Shown one piece after another: positions 6,691-15,265 of a DNA stretch of 27,616 nt. How positions within the stretch are numbered: position 1 is the first letter of the stretch; every line of letters starts with the position of its first letter. The translations under genes and the position numbers were made by a program. Source of the stretch: WHTX01 sp038255145 (GTDB lineage Bacteria; Actinomycetota; Acidimicrobiia; Acidimicrobiales; CAIXPF01); NCBI GenBank assembly GCA_038255145.1, contig JBBSLP010000077.1, positions 1 to 27,616 on the forward strand, in the 5' to 3' direction. The notes beneath the pieces were generated by a model, which was given only the letters and a program-made list of their open reading frames with translations, ran no database searches and was not told where the DNA came from.

Positions 6691-7491
6691 TCAGCGCAGG
6701 CCCGAACGGACGAAGGCGTCCACCACGTGGCGCTGCAGCACCAGGTAGAGCACCAACACCGGGAGCGACGCCAGCCCGGCCGCAGCCATGAGCGGACCCC
6801 AGGCGTTGCCCTCCTGGGTGAGGAACATCTGCAGCCCGACCTGGACCACGGAATCCTCGATGCGGTTCATCACCAGGAGGGGCCAGAAGTACTCGTTCCA
6901 CGCCGAGATGAACAACAGGATGGCCAATGCCGCCAGTGGTGCCCGCAGGTTGGGCACCACCACCCGCCACAGCGTCGACCACGGGCCGAGGCCGTCCATG
7001 CGGGCGGCGTCGAGCAGTTCGGTGGGGAACGACCTGAGGTGTTGGCGCAACAGGATGACGGCGAACGCCGCCGTGAGCTGGGGCACGACCACGGCGGCCA
7101 CCGAGTTGAGCCAACCCAGGTCGGCCAGCAACACGTAGTTGGGGATCATGGTGACCTGGAAGGGGATGAGCCAGGTGCCCACGAACAACAGGAACAGCAG
7201 CTTGTCCCCCCGGAACCGCCACCGGGCGAAGGCGTAGGCGGCCAACAGCGCGGTGAACAGCTGGCCCGCGGTCTGCAGCGACGCCATCTTGAAGGTGTTG
7301 AACAGCATCCGCCCGATGGGGATCGTGTCCCAGACGTAGCGGTAGTTGTCGAAGGTGACATCGGTGGGGATCAGGCTGCGGTCGAACACCGCGTTGGCCG
7401 GACGCAGTGACGTCACGAACATCCAGTACACGGGGAACAGGCTGATCAGGCTCAGACCCCCCAGTACCAGATGGCTCGACCAGCGGCGCAT
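6691..7491 (-). CDS. Carbohydrate/glycerol-3-phosphate ABC transporter permease (MalG/UgpE-like)
   Basis: A 266-residue inner-membrane protein of the MalFG-type permease family, with about six membrane helices. It starts with a helix containing LVLGGLSLISLFPVYWMFVT, has the usual first periplasmic segment (NYRYVWDTIPIGRMLFNTF), then AFARWRFRGDKLLFLLFVGT. The cytoplasmic coupling loop is at about residue 170 (ELLDAARMDGLGPWSTLWRV), which is the EAA motif that contacts the ATPase. The C-terminus is a final helix and a short basic tail. The ATG at 7491 has a GGGGA ribosome site 6 bases upstream and lies 11 bases after the stop of the partner permease gene. It is the last gene of the importer operon. 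Confidence 0.9.
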   Translation of the reverse strand: MRRWSSHLVLGGLSLISLFPVYWMFVTSLRPANAVFDRSLIPTDVTFDNYRYVWDTIPIGRMLFNTFKMASLQTAGQLFTALLAAYAFARWRFRGDKLLFLLFVGTWLIPFQVTMIPNYVLLADLGWLNSVAAVVVPQLTAAFAVILLRQHLRSFPTELLDAARMDGLGPWSTLWRVVVPNLRAPLAALAILLFISAWNEYFWPLLVMNRIEDSVVQVGLQMFLTQEGNAWGPLMAAAGLASLPVLVLYLVLQRHVVDAFVRSGLR

Positions 7492-7502
7492 CTGCACTCC
7501 CC

Positions 7503-8465
7503 TCACGAGTCGTGGAAGCTGAAGCGGTCGATGGCCTTGACGCAGCCCAGGGCCAGCAGGCCGAAGGCGCAGAAGAACAGCACCGCCGCCGCGGACGAGA
7601 AGCCGACGTTGAAGTTGCGGAAGCCGTACTCCCACAACAGCAGGTAGATGTTCGTGGTCGCTCCCAGAGGACCGCCGTCGGTGAGCACGTTGACCAGGGG
7701 GAACGTCCACTGGGCCGACAGCAACACGGTCAGCAGCACCATGAACAGGATCGACGGTGACAGCAGGGGCAGGGTGACGTGGCGGGTCACCTGCCAGCGT
7801 GACGCCCCGTCCACCTCGGCCGCGGCCAGCAGGTCGCGGTCGAGCCCGGCGATGCCGGCTGAGAAGATGAGCACGCTGAAGCCGATGAGCTTCCAGCCGG
7901 TGATGGCGACGATGGTCCACAGCGCCAGGCGTCGGTCCCCCAACCAGTCAGGACCGTCCACCCCGATCAGCCCGAGGGCGCCGTCGAGCACCCCCTGGCT
8001 GGGGTGCAGGATCCACCGCCACACCGCGGCCACGACCACGGGGGCGATGAGCACGGGGAGGAAGATGGCCGTGCGGTAGAAGCCCCTTCCCCGGCCCCGC
8101 CCGTCGCCGATGAGCAGGGCGATGGCCAGGGGGATGACGACGGAGAAGGGCAGGAGGCCGAGCACGTACTTGGCCGTGTTGGCCAGGGCCGTGTGCATCT
8201 CGGGCAGTTCGAGCACGTCGCGGTAGTTCTGCCAGCCCACCGGCACCTTGGCCCTGGTGGGCATCAGGTTCCACTGCACGAAGCTGAGCCGGGCCGTGTC
8301 CACCATGGGGCGGTACACCCAGATGGCCACGCTGACCAGGGCGGGGACCAGGAACAGGTAGGGGGTGGCCCCCGCCCCCACCCGGCGCCACAACGACGGG
8401 CGGGTGGGGAGCGGAGGCGGGGCGTCGGTGACGGCGACACCCGTTGGGGCCTCGACCAGCAGCAC
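7503..8465 (-). CDS. Carbohydrate/glycerol-3-phosphate ABC transporter permease (MalF/UgpA-like)
   Basis: A 320-residue permease. A proline-rich cytoplasmic N-terminus precedes the first helix (PYLFLVPALVSVAIWVYRPM). Then come WQNYRDVLELPEMHTALANT, further helices, and the EAA coupling loop at about residue 210 (LLAAAEVDGASRWQVTRHVT). The C-terminal part includes PLVNVLTDGGPLGATTNIYL, typical of UgpA/MalF-like subunits. It would pair with the downstream permease to form the membrane channel. The GTG at 8465 is the only plausible start: it lies 5 bases after the stop of the phosphoesterase gene, and the open frame upstream is a shadow of that gene. No clear ribosome site is seen, so translation may depend on coupling. 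Confidence 0.88.
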   Translation of the reverse strand: MLLVEAPTGVAVTDAPPPLPTRPSLWRRVGAGATPYLFLVPALVSVAIWVYRPMVDTARLSFVQWNLMPTRAKVPVGWQNYRDVLELPEMHTALANTAKYVLGLLPFSVVIPLAIALLIGDGRGRGRGFYRTAIFLPVLIAPVVVAAVWRWILHPSQGVLDGALGLIGVDGPDWLGDRRLALWTIVAITGWKLIGFSVLIFSAGIAGLDRDLLAAAEVDGASRWQVTRHVTLPLLSPSILFMVLLTVLLSAQWTFPLVNVLTDGGPLGATTNIYLLLWEYGFRNFNVGFSSAAAVLFFCAFGLLALGCVKAIDRFSFHDS

Positions 8466-8470
8466 CGTGG

Positions 8471-9283
8471 TCAGGGGGCTTCGAGGACGTTGGCTTCGAG
8501 GACGTGGGCGTTGACCACGGCCCGCCCGTCGCGCATCGTGCAGATGGCGAAGCCCGAGCCGGCGTAGGGCCGGCTGGTGGTGCGGGTGCTGGGGTCGAGG
8601 AGGAAGGCCGTGGCCGGCCCGGCCGCGTGCAGGGTGCCGGCCCACGAGGTGGCCGTGGCCACGTGGCTGTGGCCGCAGAGCACGGCGGCCACCCGATGGC
8701 GGGCCACGACCTCGGCGAAGGCGTCGCGGTCGGCCAGCAGGTAGTCGTCGAGGCGGGGCACCCCCCGGGGCACGGCGGGGTGGTGGATGCCGATGATCGA
8801 CGGGCGGTCGCCGGCTCCGGCCAACTGCCCATCGAGCCAGGCCAGCTGGGCGGGACCGAGCAGGCCGGTGACGTGGCCGGGGTGGTGCGAATCGAGCAGC
8901 ACCAGGCGCACGTCGTGCAGGTCGAGCACCTGGCACCACGGTGCGTCGGGGTCGCTGGTGGTGTCGCCGAGGACCACCCGGCGGAAGGCGAGGCGGTCGT
9001 CGTGGTTGCCGAGCACGGCGAGCACGGGGCAGCCGAAGGGTTCCAGCTCCTTGGCCACCAGGTCCCGGTAGTGCTCGTAGCTGGCGTCGTCGCCGGCGTC
9101 GCTCAGGTCCCCGGTCAAGAGGATGGCGTCGGGACGCAGGTCCATGGCCCGCACGGTGGCGGCCACCCGGCGCAGGTTGGCGGCCGTGTCGTGCCCGTGG
9201 GCCATTGCTCCCGGGGCAGCCAGGTGCAGGTCGGTGAGCTGCACGATGATCGAGGGGGTGGTCGGGGTCACGTCGCTGGTCAT
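8471..9283 (-). CDS. Calcineurin-like metallophosphoesterase (CpdA/GpdQ-like)
   Basis: A 270-residue class III phosphodiesterase-like protein. The binuclear metal site is complete: D18 and H20 (TDLHL), D59 (GDLSDAG), N93-H94 (GNHDD), a histidine in GIHHP near residue 165 and GHSH near residue 205. It has no signal peptide, so it acts in the cytosol. Family members hydrolyse cyclic nucleotides, glycerophosphodiesters or other phosphodiesters. Here the gene is embedded in an ABC importer operon, 2 bases after the binding-protein stop and 5 bases before the permease start. That position favours a GpdQ-like role on an imported phosphodiester; this is inference. GGGAGG lies 6 bases before the ATG at 9283. 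A longer upstream frame is rejected because it runs through the binding-protein gene. Confidence 0.9.
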   Translation of the reverse strand: MTSDVTPTTPSIIVQLTDLHLAAPGAMAHGHDTAANLRRVAATVRAMDLRPDAILLTGDLSDAGDDASYEHYRDLVAKELEPFGCPVLAVLGNHDDRLAFRRVVLGDTTSDPDAPWCQVLDLHDVRLVLLDSHHPGHVTGLLGPAQLAWLDGQLAGAGDRPSIIGIHHPAVPRGVPRLDDYLLADRDAFAEVVARHRVAAVLCGHSHVATATSWAGTLHAAGPATAFLLDPSTRTTSRPYAGSGFAICTMRDGRAVVNAHVLEANVLEAP

Positions 9284-9285
9284 GG

Positions 9286-10683
9286 TCAGCCTCCCACCGT
9301 GGGCATGAGCCCCTCGGCCCGCTGTTGGGCCGCGGTCAGTTCGGTCTGGGGATCGGCCCCGTCGTAGAGGATGCGGTACACCGAGTCGAGGAACAGGCCC
9401 AGGATCTGCTGGGCGTTCTGACCGGGGTAGGACAGGCTGGGTTCGAGCTCGTCCAGCTGCTCGATGTTGGACTTCATCAGGTCGAGGTGCTCCCAGCCGG
9501 CCAGCCACTTCGGGTCGTCCACCATGCCGGTGCGCAGGGGCAGGTAGCCGATCTTGGTGGTGATGGTCTGGAACGCCTCTTCGCTGGTCAGGAACTTGAC
9601 CAGCTCCCACGCCGCCCGCTGGTGGACGGGGTCGGTGGCCATGATGGCCAGACCGGAGCCCGAGTTGACCGGGACCGGGGTGCGGTCACCGAAGCCGGGC
9701 ATGCCCGTGGCCTGCAGGTCCCACTTGCCCGTCGACCCCTTGAGGAAGGCCGACTGGTAGGCGCTCGTCGTGACGAACATGCCCATGTTTCCGGCCGAGA
9801 AGGCGTCGGCCGCCTCGCCCGCCTTGAGCTTCACGTGGGAGCCGTCGGCGAACATCTGCTGCCACAGGTCGAAGGCACCGATGGTCGCCGGGTCGTTCCA
9901 TTCCAGCTGGCTGCGGTCCTCGCTCATGACCCGGCCGCCGTTGGAGCGGATGATGCCCTGGGTGCACCAGTCGGTGGTCTCGATGCAGGCGATGTAGACG
10001 CCGCCGGCGTCGGTCCTGGCCCCGATGGCCAGGGCGGCGGCGTGGACCTCCTCCCAGCTCTTCGGGGGGTTGGCCGGGTCGAGCCCCGCCTGGCGGAACA
10101 GGTCGGCGTTGTAGAAGAGGGTCGGGGTGGAGAACACGTAGGGCAGGCCGTAGGTCAGCCCGTTGCGCTGGGTGAGGGCCACGGCCCGGGGGTGGAAGGG
10201 GTAACCGGCGTCGAGGTCGGCCTGGAGCTCGTCGGCGCCGATGGCCGCTTCGAGGGGGACGACGGGCAGGTTCTCGACGTTCTGGTCCCATTCCCTCAGC
10301 AGCAGCTGGGCCACGTCGGGCGGATCACCGGCGACGACCTGGGCCTGGACCGAGGGGAACATCTCGGCGCTGGTGGTGGCCTTGGTCTCCACCTTGATGA
10401 GGGGGTTGGCCGCTTCGAAGGCGGCCAGCATCTCCAGGGTGGCGTCACGGCCCAGACCGGCGGCGGCCAGGTTGTAGTTCTCGAAGCGGATGGTGAGCGG
10501 CTCGGTGATCTCGGGGGCCGCAGTGGGGGCGGCGGTGGTCGTGGGCGCGCCGGACGCACCCGGCGCCGCTGTGGTCGTGGGGGCGGCGGCGCTGGAACCG
10601 CCGCCGCAGGCCGCCAGCAGGCCGGGGACGAGGAGGACGACGCCGAGCGTGGCGGCGGTCCTCCGGGGGGATCTCAGGAGCAT
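9286..10683 (-). CDS. ABC transporter substrate-binding lipoprotein (UgpB-like, family 1)
   Basis: A 465-residue exported solute-binding protein. The signal peptide ends in LLAAC with the lipobox cysteine at residue 26. A Gly/Ser then Thr/Ala/Pro linker runs to about residue 60. The mature part has the family-1 pattern: VETKATTSAEMFPSVQAQVV, AGDPPDVAQLL, GLPYVFSTPTLFYNADLFRQ with NPPKSWEEV, the short AFSAGNMGMFVT box and NSGSGLAI. The phrase order around STPTLFYN and PPKSWEE resembles UgpB, the glycerol-3-phosphate/glycerophosphodiester-binding protein, more than MalE, but the ligand cannot be fixed from sequence alone. GAGG lies 7 bases before the ATG at 10683. A 143-base gap separates it from the ATPase gene and contains a paired-repeat element, so it may have its own promoter. 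Confidence 0.9.
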   Translation of the reverse strand: MLLRSPRRTAATLGVVLLVPGLLAACGGGSSAAAPTTTAAPGASGAPTTTAAPTAAPEITEPLTIRFENYNLAAAGLGRDATLEMLAAFEAANPLIKVETKATTSAEMFPSVQAQVVAGDPPDVAQLLLREWDQNVENLPVVPLEAAIGADELQADLDAGYPFHPRAVALTQRNGLTYGLPYVFSTPTLFYNADLFRQAGLDPANPPKSWEEVHAAALAIGARTDAGGVYIACIETTDWCTQGIIRSNGGRVMSEDRSQLEWNDPATIGAFDLWQQMFADGSHVKLKAGEAADAFSAGNMGMFVTTSAYQSAFLKGSTGKWDLQATGMPGFGDRTPVPVNSGSGLAIMATDPVHQRAAWELVKFLTSEEAFQTITTKIGYLPLRTGMVDDPKWLAGWEHLDLMKSNIEQLDELEPSLSYPGQNAQQILGLFLDSVYRILYDGADPQTELTAAQQRAEGLMPTVGG

Positions 10684-10774
10684 GTCGGGCCTCGGGTGTC
10701 TGTTCTGGTTTCGGGGGGATCGGCGATCCGGCGGCCGGCGTCCAAAGACGGGCGTGCCGCGGAGAGGGCCGTAG

Positions 10775-10804
10775 CGGCGAATCGACGTCGAATCGCCGCA
10801 ACGG
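10775..10804. promoter_or_regulatory. Copy 1 of a duplicated 27-bp element (CGAATCG-N4-CGAATCG-N4-AACGG)
   Basis: CGAATCG occurs at 10778-10784 and 10789-10795 with a 4-base spacer (11-bp period), followed 4 bases on by AACGG (10800-10804). The core is also a near-palindrome flanked by GGCG/CGCC. It lies 95-125 bases upstream of the binding-protein start and 23 bases past the ATPase stop. It could be an operator for the importer or a 3' hairpin of the ATPase transcript. A second copy is at 15693. Confidence 0.6.
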
Positions 10805-10826
10805 AACAGCAGGTCAGACCGTCTGT

Positions 10827-11963
<1,137 letters not shown>

Positions 11964-12044
11964 GGCGGGGACCCCCTTCGTTCGTGCGCCTACCGGACGG
12001 GACTGAACATAGGTAGCCGTATTGGACGCCAGGCGAAGGTCAGG

Positions 12045-12059
12045 TGACACGCCTGTCAA
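12045..12059 (-). promoter_or_regulatory. Possible promoter/operator of the importer operon
   Basis: On the minus strand TTGACA (12059-12054) looks like a -35 box and overlaps the inverted repeat TGACA-GGCG-TGTCA. No good -10 box is found at the usual spacing, so the promoter reading is tentative. Confidence 0.3.
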
Positions 12060-12102
12060 CGCCGGGAGAACAGCTGCCGACGGTGAGCGGGCGACCAGTT
12101 GG

Positions 12103-12108
12103 TAGCTT
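12103..12108 (+). promoter_or_regulatory. -10 box placed for leaderless transcription
   Basis: TAGCTT ends 7 bases before the GTG at 12116, which would put the transcription start at or next to the start codon. No ribosome site precedes that codon, which agrees with a leaderless mRNA. Confidence 0.45.
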
Positions 12109-12115
12109 GCTGCGC

Positions 12116-12418
12116 GTGAGCCAGTACCGGGAACGGGCCCTCGCCGCGCTCGAGTCGGACCTGAACGAAGAGCGGGGCATGGCGCTCGGCCGGGCCGGGC
12201 GCCGGGTCGAGACCGAGCTCGAGCGCTGCAACCGGTTGCGCCTCGTCGTCGACGGCCGCTCGGGTCCGCAGCACGTGGCCCAGGCGCTGGTGGACTACCG
12301 GGCCGCCTGCAACGACTTCGAGAACGCGCTGTGGCAGTTCTGCGTCCAGCGCGAGGCCATCGGCCTGTGGGACCACACCCGCGTGTACCGCATGTTCCCC
12401 TCCCCGCCCGAGCGCTGA
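12116..12418 (+). CDS. Small conserved helical protein, unknown function
   Basis: A 100-residue protein, almost wholly alpha-helical by composition: QYRERALAALESDLNEERGM, then ETELERCNRLRLVVDGRSGP, then VAQALVDYRAACNDFENALW and WDHTRVYRMFP. It has no signal peptide or membrane helix, and charged heptad-like spacing suggests a helical bundle. I do not recognise the family. The GTG at 12116 follows a TAGCTT box with leaderless spacing; the frame upstream to 12044 overlaps the promoter region of the ABC operon and is not credited. Divergent from the importer ATPase gene and followed by a hairpin shared with the convergent small membrane-protein genes. Confidence 0.65.
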   Translation: MSQYRERALAALESDLNEERGMALGRAGRRVETELERCNRLRLVVDGRSGPQHVAQALVDYRAACNDFENALWQFCVQREAIGLWDHTRVYRMFPSPPER

Positions 12419-12434
12419 GCGGCCTACGCCGCTC
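12417..12434. terminator. Hairpin between convergent genes
   Basis: GAGCGGC (12417-12423) and GCCGCTC (12428-12434) form a perfect 7-bp stem with loop CTAC between the stops at 12418 and 12438. It is a good bidirectional terminator candidate, though without a T-tract. Confidence 0.6.
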
Positions 12435-12437
12435 CTC

Positions 12438-12608
12438 TCAGCCGGTGATCGTCGTGCTGACCAGCGTCGTCGTGGTCGTCGTGTTGAAGTGGTAGTCCTC
12501 GGAATGGTCGGCGCGACGGTTGGCGTAGACGGCGAACAAGACGAGAGCCAGCATCACGACGATGAGGGCGACGGCGCCGGGAAGCAGTGGGCGCAGCACG
12601 GACGTCAT
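12438..12608 (-). CDS. Small single-pass membrane protein
   Basis: A 56-residue protein with a basic start (MTSVLRPLLPG), one membrane helix (residues about 10-28, AVALIVVMLALVLFAVYA), a charged segment NRRADHSEDYHF and a Thr-rich tail. The topology is probably N-in with the His/Asp/Thr tail outside. Its ATG overlaps the stop of the upstream membrane-protein gene (ATGA), so the two are translationally coupled. No family is recognised. Confidence 0.6.
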   Translation of the reverse strand: MTSVLRPLLPGAVALIVVMLALVLFAVYANRRADHSEDYHFNTTTTTTLVSTTITG

Positions 12609-12922
12609 CGGCGGCGCCACCTCGACAGGGCGAGCTGGGCCAGCCCGAGGACGACGAGGAAGGCGAGGAGGATCAGCTGCAGCTGGGTCCGGCTCAGACC
12701 CGCCCGACCGCCGACCCAGCGCACTGCGGCGCCGATGGCCAGACCAGCCGCCAACAGGCCCAGCGTCACGTACCAGGGCCGACGCAGCCAGGGGATCGAG
12801 TCCTTCCAGCTCTGGACCCAGTTCTCGTCGGACATGCGGACGTTGTCGATCTCGGCGCGGCGCTGGTTCTTCTCGTCCCACCGCTCGAGCCGCCCCACGC
12901 CCACCAGCATGCCCCGCGCCAC
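12605..12922 (-). CDS. Small two-helix membrane protein
   Basis: A 105-residue protein: a charged N-terminal part (RLERWDEKNQRRAEIDNVRM), a Trp-rich amphipathic segment (ENWVQSWKDSIPWLRRPWYV), a first membrane helix (TLGLLAAGLAIGAAV), a short loop and a second helix (LQLILLAFLVVLGLAQLAL) ending in an Arg-rich tail. The start is uncertain: a GTG at 12922 is used here, but an ATG at 12835 would give a 76-residue protein that keeps both helices. Coupled to the next small membrane-protein gene by a 4-base overlap, which suggests the two products work together. No family recognised. Confidence 0.55.
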   Translation of the reverse strand: MARGMLVGVGRLERWDEKNQRRAEIDNVRMSDENWVQSWKDSIPWLRRPWYVTLGLLAAGLAIGAAVRWVGGRAGLSRTQLQLILLAFLVVLGLAQLALSRWRRR

Positions 12923-12936
12923 GTCGCCGTGGCGTA

Positions 12937-12952
12937 CGGTCCCCGGGGACCG
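12937..12952. promoter_or_regulatory. Perfect 16-bp palindrome in a divergent promoter region
   Basis: CGGTCCCCGGGGACCG is fully self-complementary. It lies 15 bases upstream of the small membrane-protein start and 79 bases upstream of the CoA-transferase gene. A second inverted repeat, CGGTGT-CA-ACACCG, lies at 12975-12988. Either could be an operator. Confidence 0.35.
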
Positions 12953-13030
12953 AGGCCGAGGGCCATTTCCGGCGCGGTGTCAACACCGGATGGCTAGCGG
13001 CCCTCCGAGAGCGAGCAGGGAGCCATCACC

Positions 13031-14233
13031 ATGTCGGGACCGCTGGACGGGATCGTGGCCATCGACCTGGCCCGGGTGCTGGCCGGGCCGGGCACCTGCC
13101 GGCTCATGGCCGAGATGGGGGCCAGGGTCATCAAGGTCGAGCCTCCGGCGGGAGAGACGTCGCGGACCCTGCCCTACGTCCGGGACGGGCGCAGCGGTTA
13201 CTACATCCAGCAGAACCGGGGCAAGGAGAGCGTGTGCCTCGACCTGCGCTCGGCCGAGGGCATGGCCGTCCTGCGTGACCTGCTGGCCCACGCCGACGTG
13301 CTGGTGGAGAACTACCGGCCCGGGGTCCTGGCCTCGATGGGCCTGGGCTGGGAGCAGCTCGAGGAGGACTTCCCCCAGCTGATCCTGTGCTCGGTGTCCG
13401 CCCTCGGCTACGACGGCCCCCTGTCCGAGCGGGCCGGCTACGACACCATCGGCGCCGCCCTCAGCGGCATCGCCAGCGTCAGCGGCCCTCCCGGGGGCCC
13501 GCCCCGCATGCCCGGCGCCGCCATCGGCGACACCATGACCTCGGCCTACGGTTTCGGCGGCGTGATGACGGCTCTGTTCAACCGCACCCGCACCGGCAAG
13601 GGTGACTGGGTCAAGGTCTCCCTCCTCGATTCGTACATGAGCTGCCACGAGATCAACGTGCAGTCGTACTCGGGCTCGGGGGGCACGGTCGAGCCCGGCA
13701 AGGCCGGGTCCTTGCAGCTGTGCCCGGTGGGCATCTTCGGGGCCAAGCAGGCCTACGTGTACATGTCCTGCGTGCACGAGTCGGACTGGGGTCGTCTGGC
13801 TGCGGCCATGGGTGTGCCCCAACTGGCCGACCACCCCGACTACGAGACCCACGCCTCCCGGGCGGCCCGGGCCGGCGAGGTCAACCAGATGTTCATCGAC
13901 TGGATGGACTCCTTCGACGACCTCGAGGACGCACTCGACCTGCTGGTCGAGCACAACGTGCCCCACGGCCGCATCCTCACCGTGCCCCAGGCCATGGAGC
14001 ACCCCCACAACCTGGCCCGCCGCGTCCTGCGCACCGTGCCCGACGACCGTTGGGGCGAGATCACCCTGCCCGGTGTGCCCATCCGCATCGAGTCCGTCGT
14101 CGAGGCCGACCTGCGGGCCGAGGACCTGGGCCAGAGCAGCGAACGGGTCCTGGCCGAGTTGCTGGCCTATGACGCCGAGCGCATCGAGGCCCTGGTCAGC
14201 AGCGGCGCCGTGCGGGTGCCGGCGGCCGACTGA
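13031..14233 (+). CDS. Class III CoA-transferase (CaiB/BaiF family)
   Basis: A 400-residue cytosolic enzyme covering the full family length. Motifs: RVLAGPGTCRLMAEMGARVI and KVEPP near the N-terminus, NRGKESVCLDLRSAEG, VLVENYRPGVLASMGLGWEQ, CSVSALGYDGPLSERAGYDT and, at about residue 165, GAAIGDTMTSAYG, whose Asp matches the catalytic aspartate that forms the acyl anhydride. The C-terminal half has VPHGRILTVPQAMEHPHNLA and the usual small domain. The family moves CoA between acyl-CoA and a carboxylic acid; the substrate (carnitine, bile acid, dicarboxylate or fatty acid) cannot be told from this sequence. AGGGAG lies about 9 bases before the ATG at 13031. No adjacent catabolic gene narrows the pathway. 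Confidence 0.92.
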   Translation: MSGPLDGIVAIDLARVLAGPGTCRLMAEMGARVIKVEPPAGETSRTLPYVRDGRSGYYIQQNRGKESVCLDLRSAEGMAVLRDLLAHADVLVENYRPGVLASMGLGWEQLEEDFPQLILCSVSALGYDGPLSERAGYDTIGAALSGIASVSGPPGGPPRMPGAAIGDTMTSAYGFGGVMTALFNRTRTGKGDWVKVSLLDSYMSCHEINVQSYSGSGGTVEPGKAGSLQLCPVGIFGAKQAYVYMSCVHESDWGRLAAAMGVPQLADHPDYETHASRAARAGEVNQMFIDWMDSFDDLEDALDLLVEHNVPHGRILTVPQAMEHPHNLARRVLRTVPDDRWGEITLPGVPIRIESVVEADLRAEDLGQSSERVLAELLAYDAERIEALVSSGAVRVPAAD

Positions 14234-14285
14234 TCCCACCCCTGTGCTGCCTCGGGAGCAGGTCGCTCCCAAGGGGGCGCTGGTG

Positions 14286-14558
14286 ATGGGACTGCTCGAT
14301 CGCTTGAACCGGGCCCTGGGTGGGTCGGGCCCGTCGGACGACGACCCCGACGAGTTCGTCGAGCTGACCCGGGTCCCGTCGTTCGCCGGTCCGATGACCG
14401 CGGCTCGTCTGGAGGCTGCGGGCATCTCCGTCGTCGCCGAGGACAGCTTCGACATCGTGCGCAAGAGTCTCAGCGAGGTGCGCCTGCTCGTGGCCCGACG
14501 CGACCTGGCCCGCGCCGAGGCCGTCCTCGCCCGCGCCGACGACGACAGCGCGGACTGA
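14286..14558 (+). CDS. DUF2007-like small signalling protein
   Basis: A 90-residue protein. After a short basic helix (GLLDRLNRAL) and an acidic linker comes EFVELTRVPSFAGPMTAARL, then EAAGISVVAEDSFDI, and finally VRLLVARRDLARAEAVLA. The order (strand, helix for 'which element', AGI, then VARRDLxRAEAVL) is that of DUF2007 proteins, small ACT/PII-like modules with proposed but unproven signalling roles. It begins 52 bases after the CoA-transferase stop, in the same direction, so it may be co-transcribed. The ATG at 14286 is preferred; a GTG one codon upstream is possible. No membrane segment. Confidence 0.65.
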   Translation: MGLLDRLNRALGGSGPSDDDPDEFVELTRVPSFAGPMTAARLEAAGISVVAEDSFDIVRKSLSEVRLLVARRDLARAEAVLARADDDSAD

Positions 14559-14610
14559 CCGCCGGGCCGGCAGGCGCGCTCGGTTCGGCCGGTGGGGCCG
14601 GGGGCGGGGA

Positions 14611-15225
14611 TCAGGGCGTGCGGATGGCCTGGCCCAGGAGGTGGACGAGGGGGGCGCCGCCGTCAGGGTGGACCTGGGCGGCGTACATCGCCGCCAGCAG
14701 CGCGTCCAGGCTGCCCTCGTCGACGCCGTCCCGGATCCCCCCGGCCTCCCGGGCCTGGCGCAACAACTCGGCCACGGCGGCGCGGAGCTCGGCCACAGGT
14801 CCCGCCACGATGACGTCGACGTCGGTGCCGCACTGGGCCAGCCGCGCCGCCAGGGCATGGCTGACCGCGCCCCGTTGCACCATCGTCTCCAGGAACCCGC
14901 ACAGGGCACCCACCGGTTCGTCAGCGTCGCTGAGGGCGCGCGCCTCGCGGGCCAGAGCCTCGACGTCGGTGGTGATGACCGCGTCGACCAGCGCCGCCTT
15001 GGTGGGGAAGTGGCGGTGCACGGTGCCCGCCCCTACCCCGGCCCGGCGGGCGATGTCGTCGAGGGCCACGTCGAGCCCGTGTTCGGTGAACGCGGCCGTG
15101 GCCGCTTCGAGCACCCGGGCCCGGTTGGCGGCGGCGTCGGCCCGTAGGGGTCGCGGGCGTTGCCCGTCGGGCACCGCCCCACCCACGCTCGAAACGGGGC
15201 GAGTGCCCCGCTTAGGGGTCGTCAT
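14611..15225 (-). CDS. TetR-family transcriptional regulator
   Basis: A 204-residue repressor-type protein. A Pro/Arg-rich N-terminal arm (about 35 residues) precedes the TetR DNA-binding domain: RVLEAATAAFTEHGLDVALD, then DIARRAGVGAGTVHRHFPTK, then AALVDAVI. The remaining helices form the ligand-binding and dimerisation domain. The ATG at 15225 is preceded by TACATT (15240-15235) with 9 bases between, so the message probably has almost no leader. It is divergent from the SnoaL-like gene, whose start is 40 bases away; by the usual TetR pattern it may control that gene and itself. The ligand is unknown. Confidence 0.88.
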   Translation of the reverse strand: MTTPKRGTRPVSSVGGAVPDGQRPRPLRADAAANRARVLEAATAAFTEHGLDVALDDIARRAGVGAGTVHRHFPTKAALVDAVITTDVEALAREARALSDADEPVGALCGFLETMVQRGAVSHALAARLAQCGTDVDVIVAGPVAELRAAVAELLRQAREAGGIRDGVDEGSLDALLAAMYAAQVHPDGGAPLVHLLGQAIRTP

Positions 15226-15234
15226 GTCCAGGCG

Positions 15235-15240
15235 AATGTA
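15235..15240 (-). promoter_or_regulatory. -10 box of the TetR gene
   Basis: TACATT on the minus strand fits TANNNT and stands 9 bases before the ATG at 15225, giving a near-leaderless start inside the 40-base divergent interval. Confidence 0.45.
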
Positions 15241-15265
15241 CCCGGGCCTGCCCGAAGGAGCCGAG

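Noticed and set aside
12980..14464. 494-codon open frame on the minus strand opposite the CoA-transferase gene
   Set aside because: The plus strand encodes a complete CaiB/BaiF protein; the antisense frame is His/Gly/Val-rich with no family pattern.
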